Shown: positions 26,283 to 36,275, numbered from the stretch's first letter. The stretch is DNA of 43,834 bases from Bacteroides sp. (GCA_014802335.1 JAAVCL010000020.1:1-43834); one strand, 5' to 3'. The notes: generated from the letters alone by a model not told the origin. Program-made: numbers and translations.

Positions 26283-27371
26283 TCACGCATCAATAGATTT
26301 CATCAACTCTGAAATAAAATCCGTACCATCTTGAGAGGGAATCATTCTAACTGAAATAGGAATGTAGAATACGGAAGATTTCAAAGAAGAGGGAAAATAA
26401 GGGTTATATGAAAGTCTCACCGCATCCTTTTCGGTAGTAAGGATGATTTTTCTCTCGCCCTTGAGATTAACAAATTTTTCCTTGATATTTTTTATATCAT
26501 CACGTGTAAAATCATGATGATCAGGAAAATGATTAACCACCACTTTGAAAGGGTAAGACTTAAAGTGACGCACAAACCCGCGCGGATTGGCCACACCGGT
26601 CAGCAGCATAACCGTGTCTTTTGCAGTGAGCGATGAGAGATCCACGTGATATGGGTGATCCTCAGGGAAAACCGGTCTTAACTCTTCATAAACATAGTTT
26701 GAGAAGAACAGCTTCTGATATGGACGAATATCAAGGTTCTTAAAAATAAGCCTCATATCGAGCGGCGAAATATTTTGCGGACACTTTGTAACAACAATCA
26801 TGTCGGCGCGCTCGCTCTGTCGATGCGATTCCCTGAGGCGTCCGAGAGGCAGCAGTTTGTCTTCATAAATGGGACGGTTAAAGTCCATCAGAAGAACATT
26901 AACTTTCGGTTTTACATATCTGTGCTGAAACGCATCGTCAAGAAGAATCATCTGCGTTTCAGGAAATTGCCTTAGAATTTCGTTAATCCCTTTACGTCTA
27001 TTCTCACAAACTGCGACTTTCACTCTTGCGCCATGTTTCTTATAGATTTGGAGAGGTTCATCTCCTACACTTTCAGGCGTACTGTTTGAATTTGCCAGAA
27101 TGAAACCCTTTGTTTTACGTTTATAGCCTCTGCTCAACACGGCAATATTGTAAGAAGTAGAAAGCATACCGGCCACATATTCCACATGAGGGGTTTTACC
27201 GGTTCCTCCAACTGTTATGTTACCGATGCTGACCACGGGCACATCAAATTCCTCAACAGGCAGAACGTTATGTTCAAAAAGCCAGTTCCTGACCTCGGTC
27301 ACGGCACCATAAAGCCATGATAACGGCTTCAGAACGTAAGGCAATATCTTGTTAATTTTGATATTGGACAT
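26283..27371 (-). CDS. lpxK: Tetraacyldisaccharide 4'-kinase (lipid A biosynthesis)
   Basis: A 362-residue LpxK, the inner-membrane kinase that adds the 4' phosphate to the lipid A disaccharide. The N-terminal region has a hydrophobic anchor and the P-loop SIGNITVGGTGKTPHVEY (48-65). Other family blocks are LSRGYKRKTKGF, VGDEPLQIYKK, DDAFQHRYVKP, and PLGRLRE with the following TKCP. It is 51 nt downstream of sppA. The start at 27371 gives a normal length. Confidence 0.95.
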   Translation of the reverse strand: MSNIKINKILPYVLKPLSWLYGAVTEVRNWLFEHNVLPVEEFDVPVVSIGNITVGGTGKTPHVEYVAGMLSTSYNIAVLSRGYKRKTKGFILANSNSTPESVGDEPLQIYKKHGARVKVAVCENRRKGINEILRQFPETQMILLDDAFQHRYVKPKVNVLLMDFNRPIYEDKLLPLGRLRESHRQSERADMIVVTKCPQNISPLDMRLIFKNLDIRPYQKLFFSNYVYEELRPVFPEDHPYHVDLSSLTAKDTVMLLTGVANPRGFVRHFKSYPFKVVVNHFPDHHDFTRDDIKNIKEKFVNLKGERKIILTTEKDAVRLSYNPYFPSSLKSSVFYIPISVRMIPSQDGTDFISELMKSIDA

Positions 27372-27422
27372 AATCTGCTGTTTTATATTTGGGTGCTTTA
27401 ATTTCGACTTAATTTAAATTTG

Positions 27423-29222
27423 TCAAAGCCATATTCTGAATTCAGACATACGGGCCTGAACCGGCTTGCGAGACAATATCCGGTTAATCATATATTTATT
27501 GAACAGTGCTTCGTTACCACCTTCAATGGCTTTCGCAAATTCGGAAACAGTCATTGAACTCATTCTTATTAAATTCCAGAAATTGGGTTCAACTTTGGGA
27601 TAGGCTGCCACATTATAGTCATTCTTTATTTTTGCAATTTCAGCAGCCGATTCAATCGCATCCTCAAGATAACCTAATTTATCAACGAGTCCTATTTTCA
27701 GAGCAGATGAAGCTGACCAAACCCTACCTTCCGCAATGTTGAGCACGTTCTCTTTCTTCATCTTACGCCCCTGAGCCACACGAGTTACGAATTGATCGTA
27801 GCCACGTTCCACATATTTCTGCATCTCGGCCAACTGAACATCTGTAAGAGGCTTGAATCCCGAAGGGAAGTTTGCATCAGGATTCGTACTTACAGTAGCA
27901 ATATTCACGCCTAATTTGTCAAGAGTACCTTTAAAATTCGGTAACAGACCAAATATACCGATTGAACCGGTGATTGTAAGAGGATCTGCGTAAATTTTAT
28001 CGGCTTTTGCAGAAATCCAGTATCCTCCTGAAGCAGCATAATCGCCCATAGAGACTACCAGAGATTTCCCTTTTGACTTGAAATAATCAAGAGCCTCACC
28101 GATTTGGTCGCTACCGAAAACCGAACCACCGGGAGAATTAACACGAAGCACGAGCCCCTTTACTTTGTCATTTTCGGCAAGATCTTCAATTATCGGCACG
28201 AGAGCTTCGTAATTGATCTGATTATTGTTACCGTCTGCAATTTCACCAACAGCGTAAAGAACAGCAATCTGATTTTTAGAGTCATAATTAGTGCCCCATG
28301 TGTTCGCTGAAGTAAGAGTAGACGGAGAGACAAAATTCATTTTTTTGACTTCACGGCCCACGATTTCAGATAACCTCTTGATAACGGTTCTTTCGTAAGC
28401 CAAAGAGTCAATAAGACCCGATTTAACAGCATCTTGCTGAGGTGCAAAAGCAATAAACTGCTTGCTGATAAGCGAATCAATTTTTGCGGGAGTAATATTT
28501 TTCCGTGAAGATGCTTCTGAATCTCTTATCACCTTCCACATCGAATTGAGCAATGTGTCGAGCTGAGCGCGCGCCGGCTCGCTCATATCTTCAAGAATGT
28601 AAGGTTCCACAGCCGACTTATATGTACCGACTTTCACAACCTGAAACTGCACACCAAGTTTATCAAGGAGATTCTTCATGTACAGATTAGACATAGAAAG
28701 ACCCTGAAGCGCAATTTCACCGGCAGGATTCATATATACACAATCAGCAACCGATCCGACAAAATAGCCACCTTGTGAAAAAGATTCCGCATAGGCTATT
28801 ATTTTCTTTTTTCCTTCTGTTGACTTCTTGAAATTTTCCAACTCGTGTCTGATCGCATCGAGAGTTGCGGCCCCGGCCGATACGTTACCACACTTCAGAT
28901 AAATTGCAGCAATATCAGAGTTTCGAGCAGCCTCGCGAATTGCAAGTGTAATTTCTTCAAGAGTTTGCGGTGCTGAGAGATGTCCATTCACAATCGACAT
29001 GATATCGGGTTCGACAGGCATTTCCCGCTCTACTATCGAACCGGAAAGATCAATCTTCAAAATACTTCTTGATTTAATCTGTTCGCCGGTTCCTACAGAA
29101 GTCATGGCGAAGTTGCCGGCAATACCAATCACAAGAAGTACAGCCGACAAAGCCACAAGAGCGAATGCCAACCATGCCCCGACAAAAGAGGAAAGAGTAT
29201 TTAAGAAGAATTTTTTAAGCAT
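27423..29222 (-). CDS. sppA: Signal peptide peptidase SppA, 67K type
   Basis: I place the start at 29222 (MLKKFFLNTLSSFVGAWLAF), giving 599 residues. This puts the transmembrane anchor at the N-terminus and leaves 16 nt after glmM. An in-frame ATG at 29252 would overlap glmM. SppA degrades signal peptides left in the membrane. The duplicated domain form is present: the first half carries the catalytic Lys (VVKVGTYKSAVEPY), the second the nucleophile Ser (DYAASGGYWISAKADKIYAD) with NSPGGSVFGSDQIGEAL and TGSIGIFG. Both halves of the dyad are intact. Confidence 0.93.
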   Translation of the reverse strand: MLKKFFLNTLSSFVGAWLAFALVALSAVLLVIGIAGNFAMTSVGTGEQIKSRSILKIDLSGSIVEREMPVEPDIMSIVNGHLSAPQTLEEITLAIREAARNSDIAAIYLKCGNVSAGAATLDAIRHELENFKKSTEGKKKIIAYAESFSQGGYFVGSVADCVYMNPAGEIALQGLSMSNLYMKNLLDKLGVQFQVVKVGTYKSAVEPYILEDMSEPARAQLDTLLNSMWKVIRDSEASSRKNITPAKIDSLISKQFIAFAPQQDAVKSGLIDSLAYERTVIKRLSEIVGREVKKMNFVSPSTLTSANTWGTNYDSKNQIAVLYAVGEIADGNNNQINYEALVPIIEDLAENDKVKGLVLRVNSPGGSVFGSDQIGEALDYFKSKGKSLVVSMGDYAASGGYWISAKADKIYADPLTITGSIGIFGLLPNFKGTLDKLGVNIATVSTNPDANFPSGFKPLTDVQLAEMQKYVERGYDQFVTRVAQGRKMKKENVLNIAEGRVWSASSALKIGLVDKLGYLEDAIESAAEIAKIKNDYNVAAYPKVEPNFWNLIRMSSMTVSEFAKAIEGGNEALFNKYMINRILSRKPVQARMSEFRIWL

Positions 29223-29238
29223 ATTAATGAAAGAATTT

Positions 29239-30621
29239 TCAGAGCGATTCAATTACAGCAATCATCTCACGGCCGAGGCGATCGGCCTCTTCAATTGTGG
29301 CTGCCTCGCTGTAGATGCGGATAATAGGTTCGGTGTTTGATTTTCTGAGGTGAACCCAAGAGTCTTTGAAATCAATCTTAACACCGTCTATATCAGTAAC
29401 TTTCTCGTTAGCATATTTATTTTTAACAGCAACCAGAATTGCGTCAACATCAATATCGGGGGTTAATTCAATCTTATTTTTGGCAATTGCATATTGAGGC
29501 AATTCACTCTTTATTTCAGAAACCTTCTTACCTGATTTCGCCATGAGAGTAAGGAAGAGAGCAACCCCGACCAACGCATCGCGTCCATAATGAATTTCGG
29601 GATAAATTATTCCTCCGTTTCCTTCTCCGCCGATCACGGCTCCTGTTTCCTTCATTTTGGTCACGACATTCACTTCGCCCACTGCAGCGGCGGAATATTC
29701 GCAACCATGTTTAAGCGTTACATCTCTCAGCCCTCTTGATGAACTGAGATTAGAAACCGTCGAACCCGGAGTGTGTGCAAGAACATAATCGGCAATTGCC
29801 ACCAATGTATTTTCTTCGACAAACATCTCACCGTTTTCCATAACAATTGCAAGGCGGTCAACATCGGGGTCGACAACAAAACCGACTTCCGCATCTGAAT
29901 TTGCCATTAATTCGGAAATTTGAGTGAGATTCTGAGGTATTGGTTCCGGTGTGTGTGCAAATTTACCGTTGGGTTCACAGTTAAGCTCAATTATTTTAGA
30001 AACACCCAGAGCACGCAGCAACTGAGGAATCACCACACCACCAACTGAATTTACCGCATCAACAGCAACCGTAAAGTCTGCCTTACGAATAGCATCCGTA
30101 TCAACAAGTTTCAGATTCTTTACCAACTCTATGTGATGAAGAGTATAGGCATCATTCTTATATTCCTTACCCAACTCAAGTACCTCTGCAAAAGAGTAAT
30201 CATCGTTATCGGCAATTCTGATTACTTCTTTACCCTCGGCATCATTTAAAAATTCGCCGTTACTGTTAAGGAGCTTAAGCGCATTCCATTGCACGGGATT
30301 GTGGCTTGCAGTGATTATTATACCACCGCAGGCATTCTCGCCTGTCACGGCAAGTTCTGTTGTGGGCGTAGATGCAAGACCAATATTTACAACGTCAAAA
30401 CCCATTGAGAGAAGGGTTCCAACCACGAGATGCTCAACCATCTTCCCCGACAGACGGGCATCACGTCCAACCACGATAACATTGCTTGAGCCTTTGTAAG
30501 ACTTGCGAATGAATGTGGCGTAAGCTGCAGTAAATTTTACTATATCAACTCCACTTAAGCCCTCTCCCACTTTACCGCCGATGGTTCCGCGGATTCCGGA
30601 TATTGATTTTATAAGTGCCAT
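29239..30621 (-). CDS. glmM: Phosphoglucosamine mutase / phosphohexomutase
   Basis: A 460-residue alpha-D-phosphohexomutase. The catalytic loop is IIITASHNPVQWNALKLL, with phosphoserine at about residue 106. The metal loop is VDPDVDRLAI, the sugar-binding loop is GGEGNGGI and the phosphate-binding region is LRKSNTEPIIRIYSEA. Several bacterial GlmM proteins look like this and convert glucosamine 6-phosphate to the 1-phosphate for peptidoglycan and lipopolysaccharide. A phosphomannomutase or phosphoglucomutase role cannot be excluded by sequence alone. Its grouping with lpxK favours GlmM. It is the first gene of the run ending at thiL. Confidence 0.88.
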   Translation of the reverse strand: MALIKSISGIRGTIGGKVGEGLSGVDIVKFTAAYATFIRKSYKGSSNVIVVGRDARLSGKMVEHLVVGTLLSMGFDVVNIGLASTPTTELAVTGENACGGIIITASHNPVQWNALKLLNSNGEFLNDAEGKEVIRIADNDDYSFAEVLELGKEYKNDAYTLHHIELVKNLKLVDTDAIRKADFTVAVDAVNSVGGVVIPQLLRALGVSKIIELNCEPNGKFAHTPEPIPQNLTQISELMANSDAEVGFVVDPDVDRLAIVMENGEMFVEENTLVAIADYVLAHTPGSTVSNLSSSRGLRDVTLKHGCEYSAAAVGEVNVVTKMKETGAVIGGEGNGGIIYPEIHYGRDALVGVALFLTLMAKSGKKVSEIKSELPQYAIAKNKIELTPDIDVDAILVAVKNKYANEKVTDIDGVKIDFKDSWVHLRKSNTEPIIRIYSEAATIEEADRLGREMIAVIESL

Positions 30622-30743
30622 AAGAATATTCTTGTTGTTATCAGTTCACTGGAACGCAACGATGAAAAACCGCATGCACGATTTCATCATTGCTATATTC
30701 AGGAACTGTGATTAGTAATTTCAATTTGAGTATGTGTTCTGAA

Positions 30744-31334
30744 TTAGTATTCAGCTTTGAAATATTTCAAATTTGTATATAGATAAGGAATACATTCCCC
30801 GATGTCGTCAGTACGGCCAACTTCCGATTTTACCACGAGGTCTACTTCGCAATTGTAACCGAGATAGCCGAGAGGAACCTGAAGTCCGCTGCCTAATTGA
30901 GTTGTAGACGTGAGTACGGTATTTCCATATATCAGACTCCAGGAGGAACCCGACATATTGTTTTCAAGGCTACCTGCGCCGCCTATTGAGCCACCGTCGG
31001 CATACATCTTAATGTTGGTGCGGGTGAAACGGAAATAAACAGTCTGTCCCTTTTTCGGACGGTTGTTCATATCACCCATATTGATTACCCTCATGTAGAC
31101 GTTTCCGTCAGAATCCATGCGATAAAAGGGAGCGTTCGGGCCCACTTCGAATACCGAATCAGCCGGAACATACGGCACAATCCGCTGCTGTGCAAGATAC
31201 CAGTTTACCGCTCTATCCTCCTGCTTAAGCAAATCGGCATAGCTTGTGCCATCCTTGCAAGAAGAAAACATAAGCATCAGAGCCGGCATGGCAAAAATAA
31301 GATAAAGCAAACGGGATGTATATTTCATTTTCAT
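30744..31334 (-). CDS. DUF4827-type lipoprotein
   Basis: A 196-residue exported protein with a lipobox (MFSSC, Cys near 26). It resembles the Bacteroidales DUF4827 family, as judged from the NWYLAQQRIVPYVP and KKGQTVYFRFTRTN pattern and the glycine-rich centre (GGSIGGAGSLENNMSG). The second half (GSGLQVPLGYLGYNCEVDLV to LKYFKAEY) suggests an FKBP-like beta fold (inference), without obvious catalytic residues. It lies 41 nt downstream of the DHH phosphoesterase. Function is unknown. Confidence 0.75.
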   Translation of the reverse strand: MKMKYTSRLLYLIFAMPALMLMFSSCKDGTSYADLLKQEDRAVNWYLAQQRIVPYVPADSVFEVGPNAPFYRMDSDGNVYMRVINMGDMNNRPKKGQTVYFRFTRTNIKMYADGGSIGGAGSLENNMSGSSWSLIYGNTVLTSTTQLGSGLQVPLGYLGYNCEVDLVVKSEVGRTDDIGECIPYLYTNLKYFKAEY

Positions 31335-31375
31335 CTTTTAATCTATTAATGTATGGAATAATCCATATTCCTATT

Positions 31376-32425
31376 TTAATTAATTTCTAAATTTTCTAAT
31401 TTTTTAGGCAGGAATTTATCGTAGTCAGCAATATGCTCGATAAATATATCCTTACATTCCTGAAGTGTGCCATGGAACTCCCCACCTGCAGCCATAAGAT
31501 GACCACCGCCGTCAAAAAGATCGGAGCATATATCGCATACAGGAAAATCATATTTGCTTCTTGTGGAAACCTTAATGCAATCGTCATCCTCACGCATAAA
31601 GATGCTGTAAACGATTCCTCTTATCTCCAAGGGCATGTTGACCAATCCCTCTGTATCCCCTTTTTGATAATTAAAATTATCCAGATCTTTTTTTGACAGG
31701 ACAATGAGGGCACACCGGCTTTTCTCAAATATCTGCAAACGTTCAAGAAGGGCAAAACTATTGAGTCTTAAAGCGTTGTAGGAAGTTGATTTCAATGCTT
31801 CATCAACAATTTTCTTCTTGTCGACTTCCTTTTCCAGAAGTCTCATTAAGATTTCATATATTTCGGTGTTGTTGCAGTTTACAGTGAAATTTTGAGTGTC
31901 GGTAATCATACCGGTCAAAATACATGTAGCTGCCGCCTTATCCACTTTATTATAAAGTCCGCATGCCGCAATGAGTCTGAACACCAATTCACACGTAGAA
32001 GACATGTCGGGAAAAGAGAACATCACATTGCATTTGATTTCGGGCAAACGATGATGGTCAATAAGCACCTTATCAGCCTGAGCCCCCTGAATCAAAGCGG
32101 CGAGTTCTCCCTGCCGTGAAGCAGTGTTGAAATCACACATTATAATCAGTCCGGCCTCATTAACGAGACGGGCACAGTATGGATCATACTGCGTATTTAC
32201 AGCTATCTGCCTCACTCCGGGCAAAAACTGCAAAGACCGGGGCACCCTATCGGGAACAACCACCGAGACATCTTTACCAATCGCTTTCAACACATGCCAG
32301 AGGCCGAGTACACTTCCAACGGCATCACCGTCGGGGCGCATGTGGCATGTAAGCACGATTTTTTCGTGCTTTTCAAGAAGGTGTTGGAAGTTCCGGACTG
32401 CATCCGGATCTAATATATTCTTCAT
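31376..32425 (-). CDS. DHH-DHHA1 phosphoesterase (NrnA-like)
   Basis: A start at 32425 (MKNILDPDAVRNF) gives 349 residues; an in-frame ATG at 32446 adds seven. The DHH domain has CHMRPDGDAVGSVLGL, MCDFNTASR, the DHH motif in VLIDHHRLPEI and a later DMSSTCELV. The C-terminal DHHA1 domain ends in FDGGGHLMAAGGEF. This pattern is that of NrnA-type enzymes, which degrade nano-RNA and in some species 3'-phosphoadenosine 5'-phosphate. All metal and substrate motifs look intact. Co-transcription with the DUF4827 lipoprotein is likely. Confidence 0.88.
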   Translation of the reverse strand: MKNILDPDAVRNFQHLLEKHEKIVLTCHMRPDGDAVGSVLGLWHVLKAIGKDVSVVVPDRVPRSLQFLPGVRQIAVNTQYDPYCARLVNEAGLIIMCDFNTASRQGELAALIQGAQADKVLIDHHRLPEIKCNVMFSFPDMSSTCELVFRLIAACGLYNKVDKAAATCILTGMITDTQNFTVNCNNTEIYEILMRLLEKEVDKKKIVDEALKSTSYNALRLNSFALLERLQIFEKSRCALIVLSKKDLDNFNYQKGDTEGLVNMPLEIRGIVYSIFMREDDDCIKVSTRSKYDFPVCDICSDLFDGGGHLMAAGGEFHGTLQECKDIFIEHIADYDKFLPKKLENLEIN

Positions 32426-32644
32426 CTCAAATTTATTGAAATACAAAACAGAAAAAACTATCCTGTTACTTCAATTTGCAAATATAGTAATTTATAACCT
32501 AATAAATGTCATAATCATTAAAAAAATGGGATAATTGATTTTACGAAGTTATCTACACTTATTCCGGAACGCTAAAAACAAGGACATACTCACCCCTGAT
32601 GTCGGGTTCCTGAAAGTATAAGTCACTAAAATGCGTAAACCAAT

Positions 32645-32830
32645 TCATTTCTTGGAATCGCACGATTTACTATTCGGTTTTATTTCTTTTTTGTTGCAAT
32701 TTTCTGAAAGAGAGCAGCCACAGCAACATGAAGTGTCTTTTCCCTTACGAAAAAATATTTTCCAAATTACCCATCCCGCCACACCGGCAAGGATTATAAT
32801 TACAACTATAAACTGAATCTGGGGAGACAT
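32645..32830 (-). CDS. Small Cys-rich membrane protein (FeoB-associated type)
   Basis: A 61-residue protein. Residues 5-27 form one transmembrane segment (IQFIVVIIILAGVAGWVIWK) followed by a basic stretch, then a cysteine cluster (SCCCGCSLSENCNKK) and a Lys/Ser-rich end with one more Cys. This layout matches the FeoB-associated Cys-rich membrane protein family, although no feoA or feoB lies in the window. Only 2 nt separate it from the topB stop codon, so the two are co-transcribed. The cluster could bind a metal (inference). Confidence 0.7.
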   Translation of the reverse strand: MSPQIQFIVVIIILAGVAGWVIWKIFFRKGKDTSCCCGCSLSENCNKKEIKPNSKSCDSKK

Positions 32831-32832
32831 AA

Positions 32833-34671
32833 TTAACTCTGTTGATTTGTTTCAATTCTACGATTTGAGGCATCTTGCAGCACAGACTTCACAATATGCT
32901 GAATCATATTTTTCAGCTCGTCAATAAACTCACGCGGATCGTAGGTTCCTTTTTCTATCTGTCGCAATTTAAATTCCCAAATACCGGTGAGCCGTGCACT
33001 TTTCAGCAACTCCTCATTTATAATTGAAATTAGGTCGATACCGGCTTGTGTGGCTCTTAAAGATTTTTTTTCTTTCCTGATGTAGCCCCTTTTGTAAAGG
33101 GTCTGAATTATTGCGGCTCGCGTTGAAGGACGGCCTATTCCGTTAGCTTTCAATGACTCGCGGATATCTTCGTCGTCTACTGTGGAACCGGCCGTTTCCA
33201 TAGCTTTCAAAAGTGTACCTTCCGTATAATATTTAGGTGGCTGAGATGTCTTTTTACCAAGGAACGGCTCGTGCGCGCCTGATTCACCTTTTTCAAAGCG
33301 CGGAAGTTCCGTGTCTTCTGTCGTAGAGGCAGAATCACTTTGCGACACATTGGAATCTGAATTCGCAGACTTGGAAGCATACGGTTTGGAATATACGGTT
33401 TTCCATCCGGGTTCGGTTATCACTCGACCCGAAGCCTTAAAGTTAATTTTACCGGCTTTGCCTGTCACCACGGTTTGCTCAAATGAACAGTCGGGCCAGA
33501 AAGCAGAAATAAATCTCAGGGCAACTGTGTGAAAAACACGTTTTTCCTCAAGTGAAAGTCCTGCGGGGAGGGGTTGTCCGGTAGGAATAATGGCATGGTG
33601 ATCGGTTACTTTTGAATTGTCAAATACCTTCTTGCTCTTTTTTAATTTGGCTCCGGAAAGAGGAGCCACAAAAGATGCATAGGGCTTCAGGGAATTCAAA
33701 ATAGCGGGACATTTAGGATAAATATCGTCTGTAAGATAGGTTGTATCAACACGAGGATAAGTGGTGAGTTTCTTTTCGTAGAGCGACTGTATCGCCCGCA
33801 AAGTCAACTCTGCACCCATTCCGTATTTCTTGTTACATTCTACTTGCAGAGAAGTAAGGTCGAAAAGCCTCGGAGGGGCTTCTTTTCCTTTTTTTACCGT
33901 AACATCTGTTACTTCAAAAACGGATTCTTTGATTGTATCGAGTATTTTCCGAGCCTCTTCCTCCTTCTCAAAAGGTTTGAGTGTGGAAATAAAGACTGTG
34001 TTCCTGTAGCGTGTGCGTAATTCCCATGAATCTTTAGGAATAAAGTTCTCAATTTCCTGTTGCCGGGAAACTATGAGCGCAAGTGTAGGGGTCTGGACAC
34101 GTCCGACAGAAAGAATCTGCCGGTCTAATCCATATTTCAAAGAATATAGCCGCGTTGCATTTATCCCCAGCAACCAATCACCGATGGCACGACACAAACC
34201 GGCCAAATATAGAGTTTCATAAGACTTCTGGTCTTTTAGATGAGCGAAACCTTCCCGGATTGCTTCATCGGTCAAGGAACTAACCCACAATCTTTTCACT
34301 GGCACCGCACAACCGGCTTTCTGCATAACCCACCGTTGAATCAATTCACCTTCTTGCCCGGCATCACCACAGTTTATAAGCTCCGAACAATTCCCGAGAA
34401 GTGTGCATATCGTGTTGAATTGACGTTCGATGCCGGGATCGTTAATGACTCTGATACCAAACTTTTGCGGCACCATAGGCAGGAGTGAGAGAGCCCAATG
34501 TTTCCATGCAGGATAATAATCTGCAGGCTCCTTCAGTTCACAAAGGTGTCCGTAAGTCCATGTCACGCAGTATCCGTTGCCTTCATAAAAACCCGGTCTC
34601 TGCGCATTCGCACCCAGCACTTTTGCAATATCACGGGCCACACTTGGTTTCTCAGTGATACACAGAATCAT
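32833..34671 (-). CDS. topB: DNA topoisomerase III (type IA)
   Basis: A 612-residue type IA topoisomerase. The N-terminal TOPRIM domain starts MILCITEKPSVARDIAKVLG and has INCGDAGQEGELIQ. The catalytic Tyr lies in KLTTYPRVDTTYLTDD (about residue 303). GIGRPSTRAAII is the conserved GxGRPST block near 515. There is no zinc-finger C-terminal domain. It relaxes negative supercoils and decatenates through single-strand passage. A 4-nt overlap couples it to mazG. It lies among chromosomal genes rather than in a conjugation module. Confidence 0.93.
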   Translation of the reverse strand: MILCITEKPSVARDIAKVLGANAQRPGFYEGNGYCVTWTYGHLCELKEPADYYPAWKHWALSLLPMVPQKFGIRVINDPGIERQFNTICTLLGNCSELINCGDAGQEGELIQRWVMQKAGCAVPVKRLWVSSLTDEAIREGFAHLKDQKSYETLYLAGLCRAIGDWLLGINATRLYSLKYGLDRQILSVGRVQTPTLALIVSRQQEIENFIPKDSWELRTRYRNTVFISTLKPFEKEEEARKILDTIKESVFEVTDVTVKKGKEAPPRLFDLTSLQVECNKKYGMGAELTLRAIQSLYEKKLTTYPRVDTTYLTDDIYPKCPAILNSLKPYASFVAPLSGAKLKKSKKVFDNSKVTDHHAIIPTGQPLPAGLSLEEKRVFHTVALRFISAFWPDCSFEQTVVTGKAGKINFKASGRVITEPGWKTVYSKPYASKSANSDSNVSQSDSASTTEDTELPRFEKGESGAHEPFLGKKTSQPPKYYTEGTLLKAMETAGSTVDDEDIRESLKANGIGRPSTRAAIIQTLYKRGYIRKEKKSLRATQAGIDLISIINEELLKSARLTGIWEFKLRQIEKGTYDPREFIDELKNMIQHIVKSVLQDASNRRIETNQQS

Positions 34672-35462
34672 AGGCCTTTAGCTTCCTCCCATAATTTATC
34701 CATTTCTTCAAGAGTCACCTTATCAAAGGTTTTGTTCTCCTCTTTCAATCTGCTTTCCACGTGATTGAAACGTTTTATAAATTTACGGTTGGTGCGTTCA
34801 AGTGCATTTTCAGGATCTACGCCATAAAGTCTCGCAGCATTTATCAGCGAAAACAGGAGGTCTCCGAATTCGGCCTCAATAGCATCTTTATTCGAGACAT
34901 TATCCTCTATTTTCAATTCAGCCTCGACCTCGTTGACTTCTTCCTTAACCTTGTTCCACACATCTTCACGTTTCTGCCAATCAAAACCAACGTTTGCGGC
35001 TTTTTCCTGAATACGACTCGCCTTGATTATTGCAGGGAGTGCCGAAGGAACCCCTCCCAACACTGATTTATTACCGTCTTTCTCTTTTTGCTTAATCTTT
35101 TCCCAATTCTGCAACACCTGGTCGGAAGTGTCAGCCTTTACATCGCCATATATATGAGGATGACGGAAAATTAATTTCTTGGTAAGACGATTGCAGACGT
35201 CGGCAAAGTCGAAAACATTATTTTCCTCACCGATTTTAGAATAGAATGCAACGTGCAGCAAGACGTCTCCAAGTTCCTTACAAATATTGTCGTTATCCTC
35301 AGCGGCAAGAGCATCACAAAGTTCATAGACTTCTTCTATAGTATTCGGTCTCAGAGACTGATTGGTCTGCTTACGATCCCAGGGACATTTTTCGCGAAGT
35401 GTGTCAAGCACATCAAGCACTTCGCCAAAAGCTTTCAGCTTTTCCTCTTTACTGTGTGCCAT
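34668..35462 (-). CDS. mazG: Nucleoside triphosphate pyrophosphohydrolase MazG
   Basis: A 264-residue two-domain MazG of the E. coli type. The first domain has KCPWDRKQTNQSLRPNTIEE with ELCDALAAED and ELGDVLLHVAF, and the second has EAEFGDLLFSLINAARLYGV. The paired EExxE/ExxD metal sites are kept. MazG hydrolyses nucleoside triphosphates and protects against damaged nucleotides. It lies 3 nt after the MTA/SAH nucleosidase stop and overlaps topB by 4 nt, forming a tight operon. Confidence 0.94.
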   Translation of the reverse strand: MAHSKEEKLKAFGEVLDVLDTLREKCPWDRKQTNQSLRPNTIEEVYELCDALAAEDNDNICKELGDVLLHVAFYSKIGEENNVFDFADVCNRLTKKLIFRHPHIYGDVKADTSDQVLQNWEKIKQKEKDGNKSVLGGVPSALPAIIKASRIQEKAANVGFDWQKREDVWNKVKEEVNEVEAELKIEDNVSNKDAIEAEFGDLLFSLINAARLYGVDPENALERTNRKFIKRFNHVESRLKEENKTFDKVTLEEMDKLWEEAKGL

Positions 35463-35465
35463 GTG

Positions 35466-36155
35466 TTAAAGTTTTGATAGAAGATAAGATAAACTTAAAA
35501 AAGTGCGGGCGGGCGCATCGTTCCAGAAATTGTTGTATTCGGCAATATTTTCACCTCCGCCGGGCATATCGCTCATTACTCGGATAATCATGAACGGGAT
35601 GTTATTGAGGTAACAGGTCTGTGCAATTGAGGCAGACTCCATATCACATCCGAGAGCCGCCGGGAAGTGTGATTTTATTTCTGCCACTTCTTCGGGAGTA
35701 CTAATGAATTTGTCGCCACTACAAAGCAAGCCGAATCTAATGTCGAGGTCGGAGTCGTTGGCAATAGACTTCATTATATTCAAGCCCTCTGACAATGGCG
35801 TAAAAAATAGCGGACAACCATCAGCACGACCATACTCTGTGCCTGGGCCACACCACACATCATGATAAGCAACTTTCTCGGCAACTAAAACAGATCCTAT
35901 CGACATGGATGCATCAACACCTCCGGCCACTCCGGTGTTAATCACAAGTTCGGGTTTGAATTGATTAATGATTGCGAGAGTTCGGAGTGCCGAATTAACC
36001 TTGCCGATTCCACATTGAGAAATCAGCAACGAATGTTCACCCTCGTTGCCGTAATAAACCGTAGTATCACCCAGTATAGACTGTGTATAATTATCTAATT
36101 GAGAAAGGATTAAATCGAGTTCCTTGCTCATGGCGGCGATGATTGCAATTTTCAT
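35466..36155 (-). CDS. mtnN: 5'-Methylthioadenosine/S-adenosylhomocysteine nucleosidase
   Basis: I use the start at 36155 (MKIAIIAAMSKELDLILSQL), giving 229 residues, the usual size. An upstream in-frame ATG adds 25 residues of translated AT-rich leader. Family motifs: INTGVAGGVDASMSIG, YHDVWCGPGTEYGR, ISTPEEVAEI and the catalytic region GCDMESASIAQTCYLNNIPF with DMPGG. It cleaves adenine from methylthioadenosine and S-adenosylhomocysteine. It is the first gene of an operon with mazG and topB and is divergent from the plus-strand Sua5/YrdC family gene. A -7-like TAATTTTG lies about 30 nt upstream (36190-36183). Confidence 0.92.
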   Translation of the reverse strand: MKIAIIAAMSKELDLILSQLDNYTQSILGDTTVYYGNEGEHSLLISQCGIGKVNSALRTLAIINQFKPELVINTGVAGGVDASMSIGSVLVAEKVAYHDVWCGPGTEYGRADGCPLFFTPLSEGLNIMKSIANDSDLDIRFGLLCSGDKFISTPEEVAEIKSHFPAALGCDMESASIAQTCYLNNIPFMIIRVMSDMPGGGENIAEYNNFWNDAPARTFLSLSYLLSKL

Positions 36156-36275
36156 ATCAAAAAAATCTCTATTATTTCTATACAAAATTACAAAAAATTT
36201 CTTTACTTTCGTATTTAATTTCCGGTTCATCCGGCAGACTTCATAATTGCACTTGACCGACTTAAATATTCAGCC

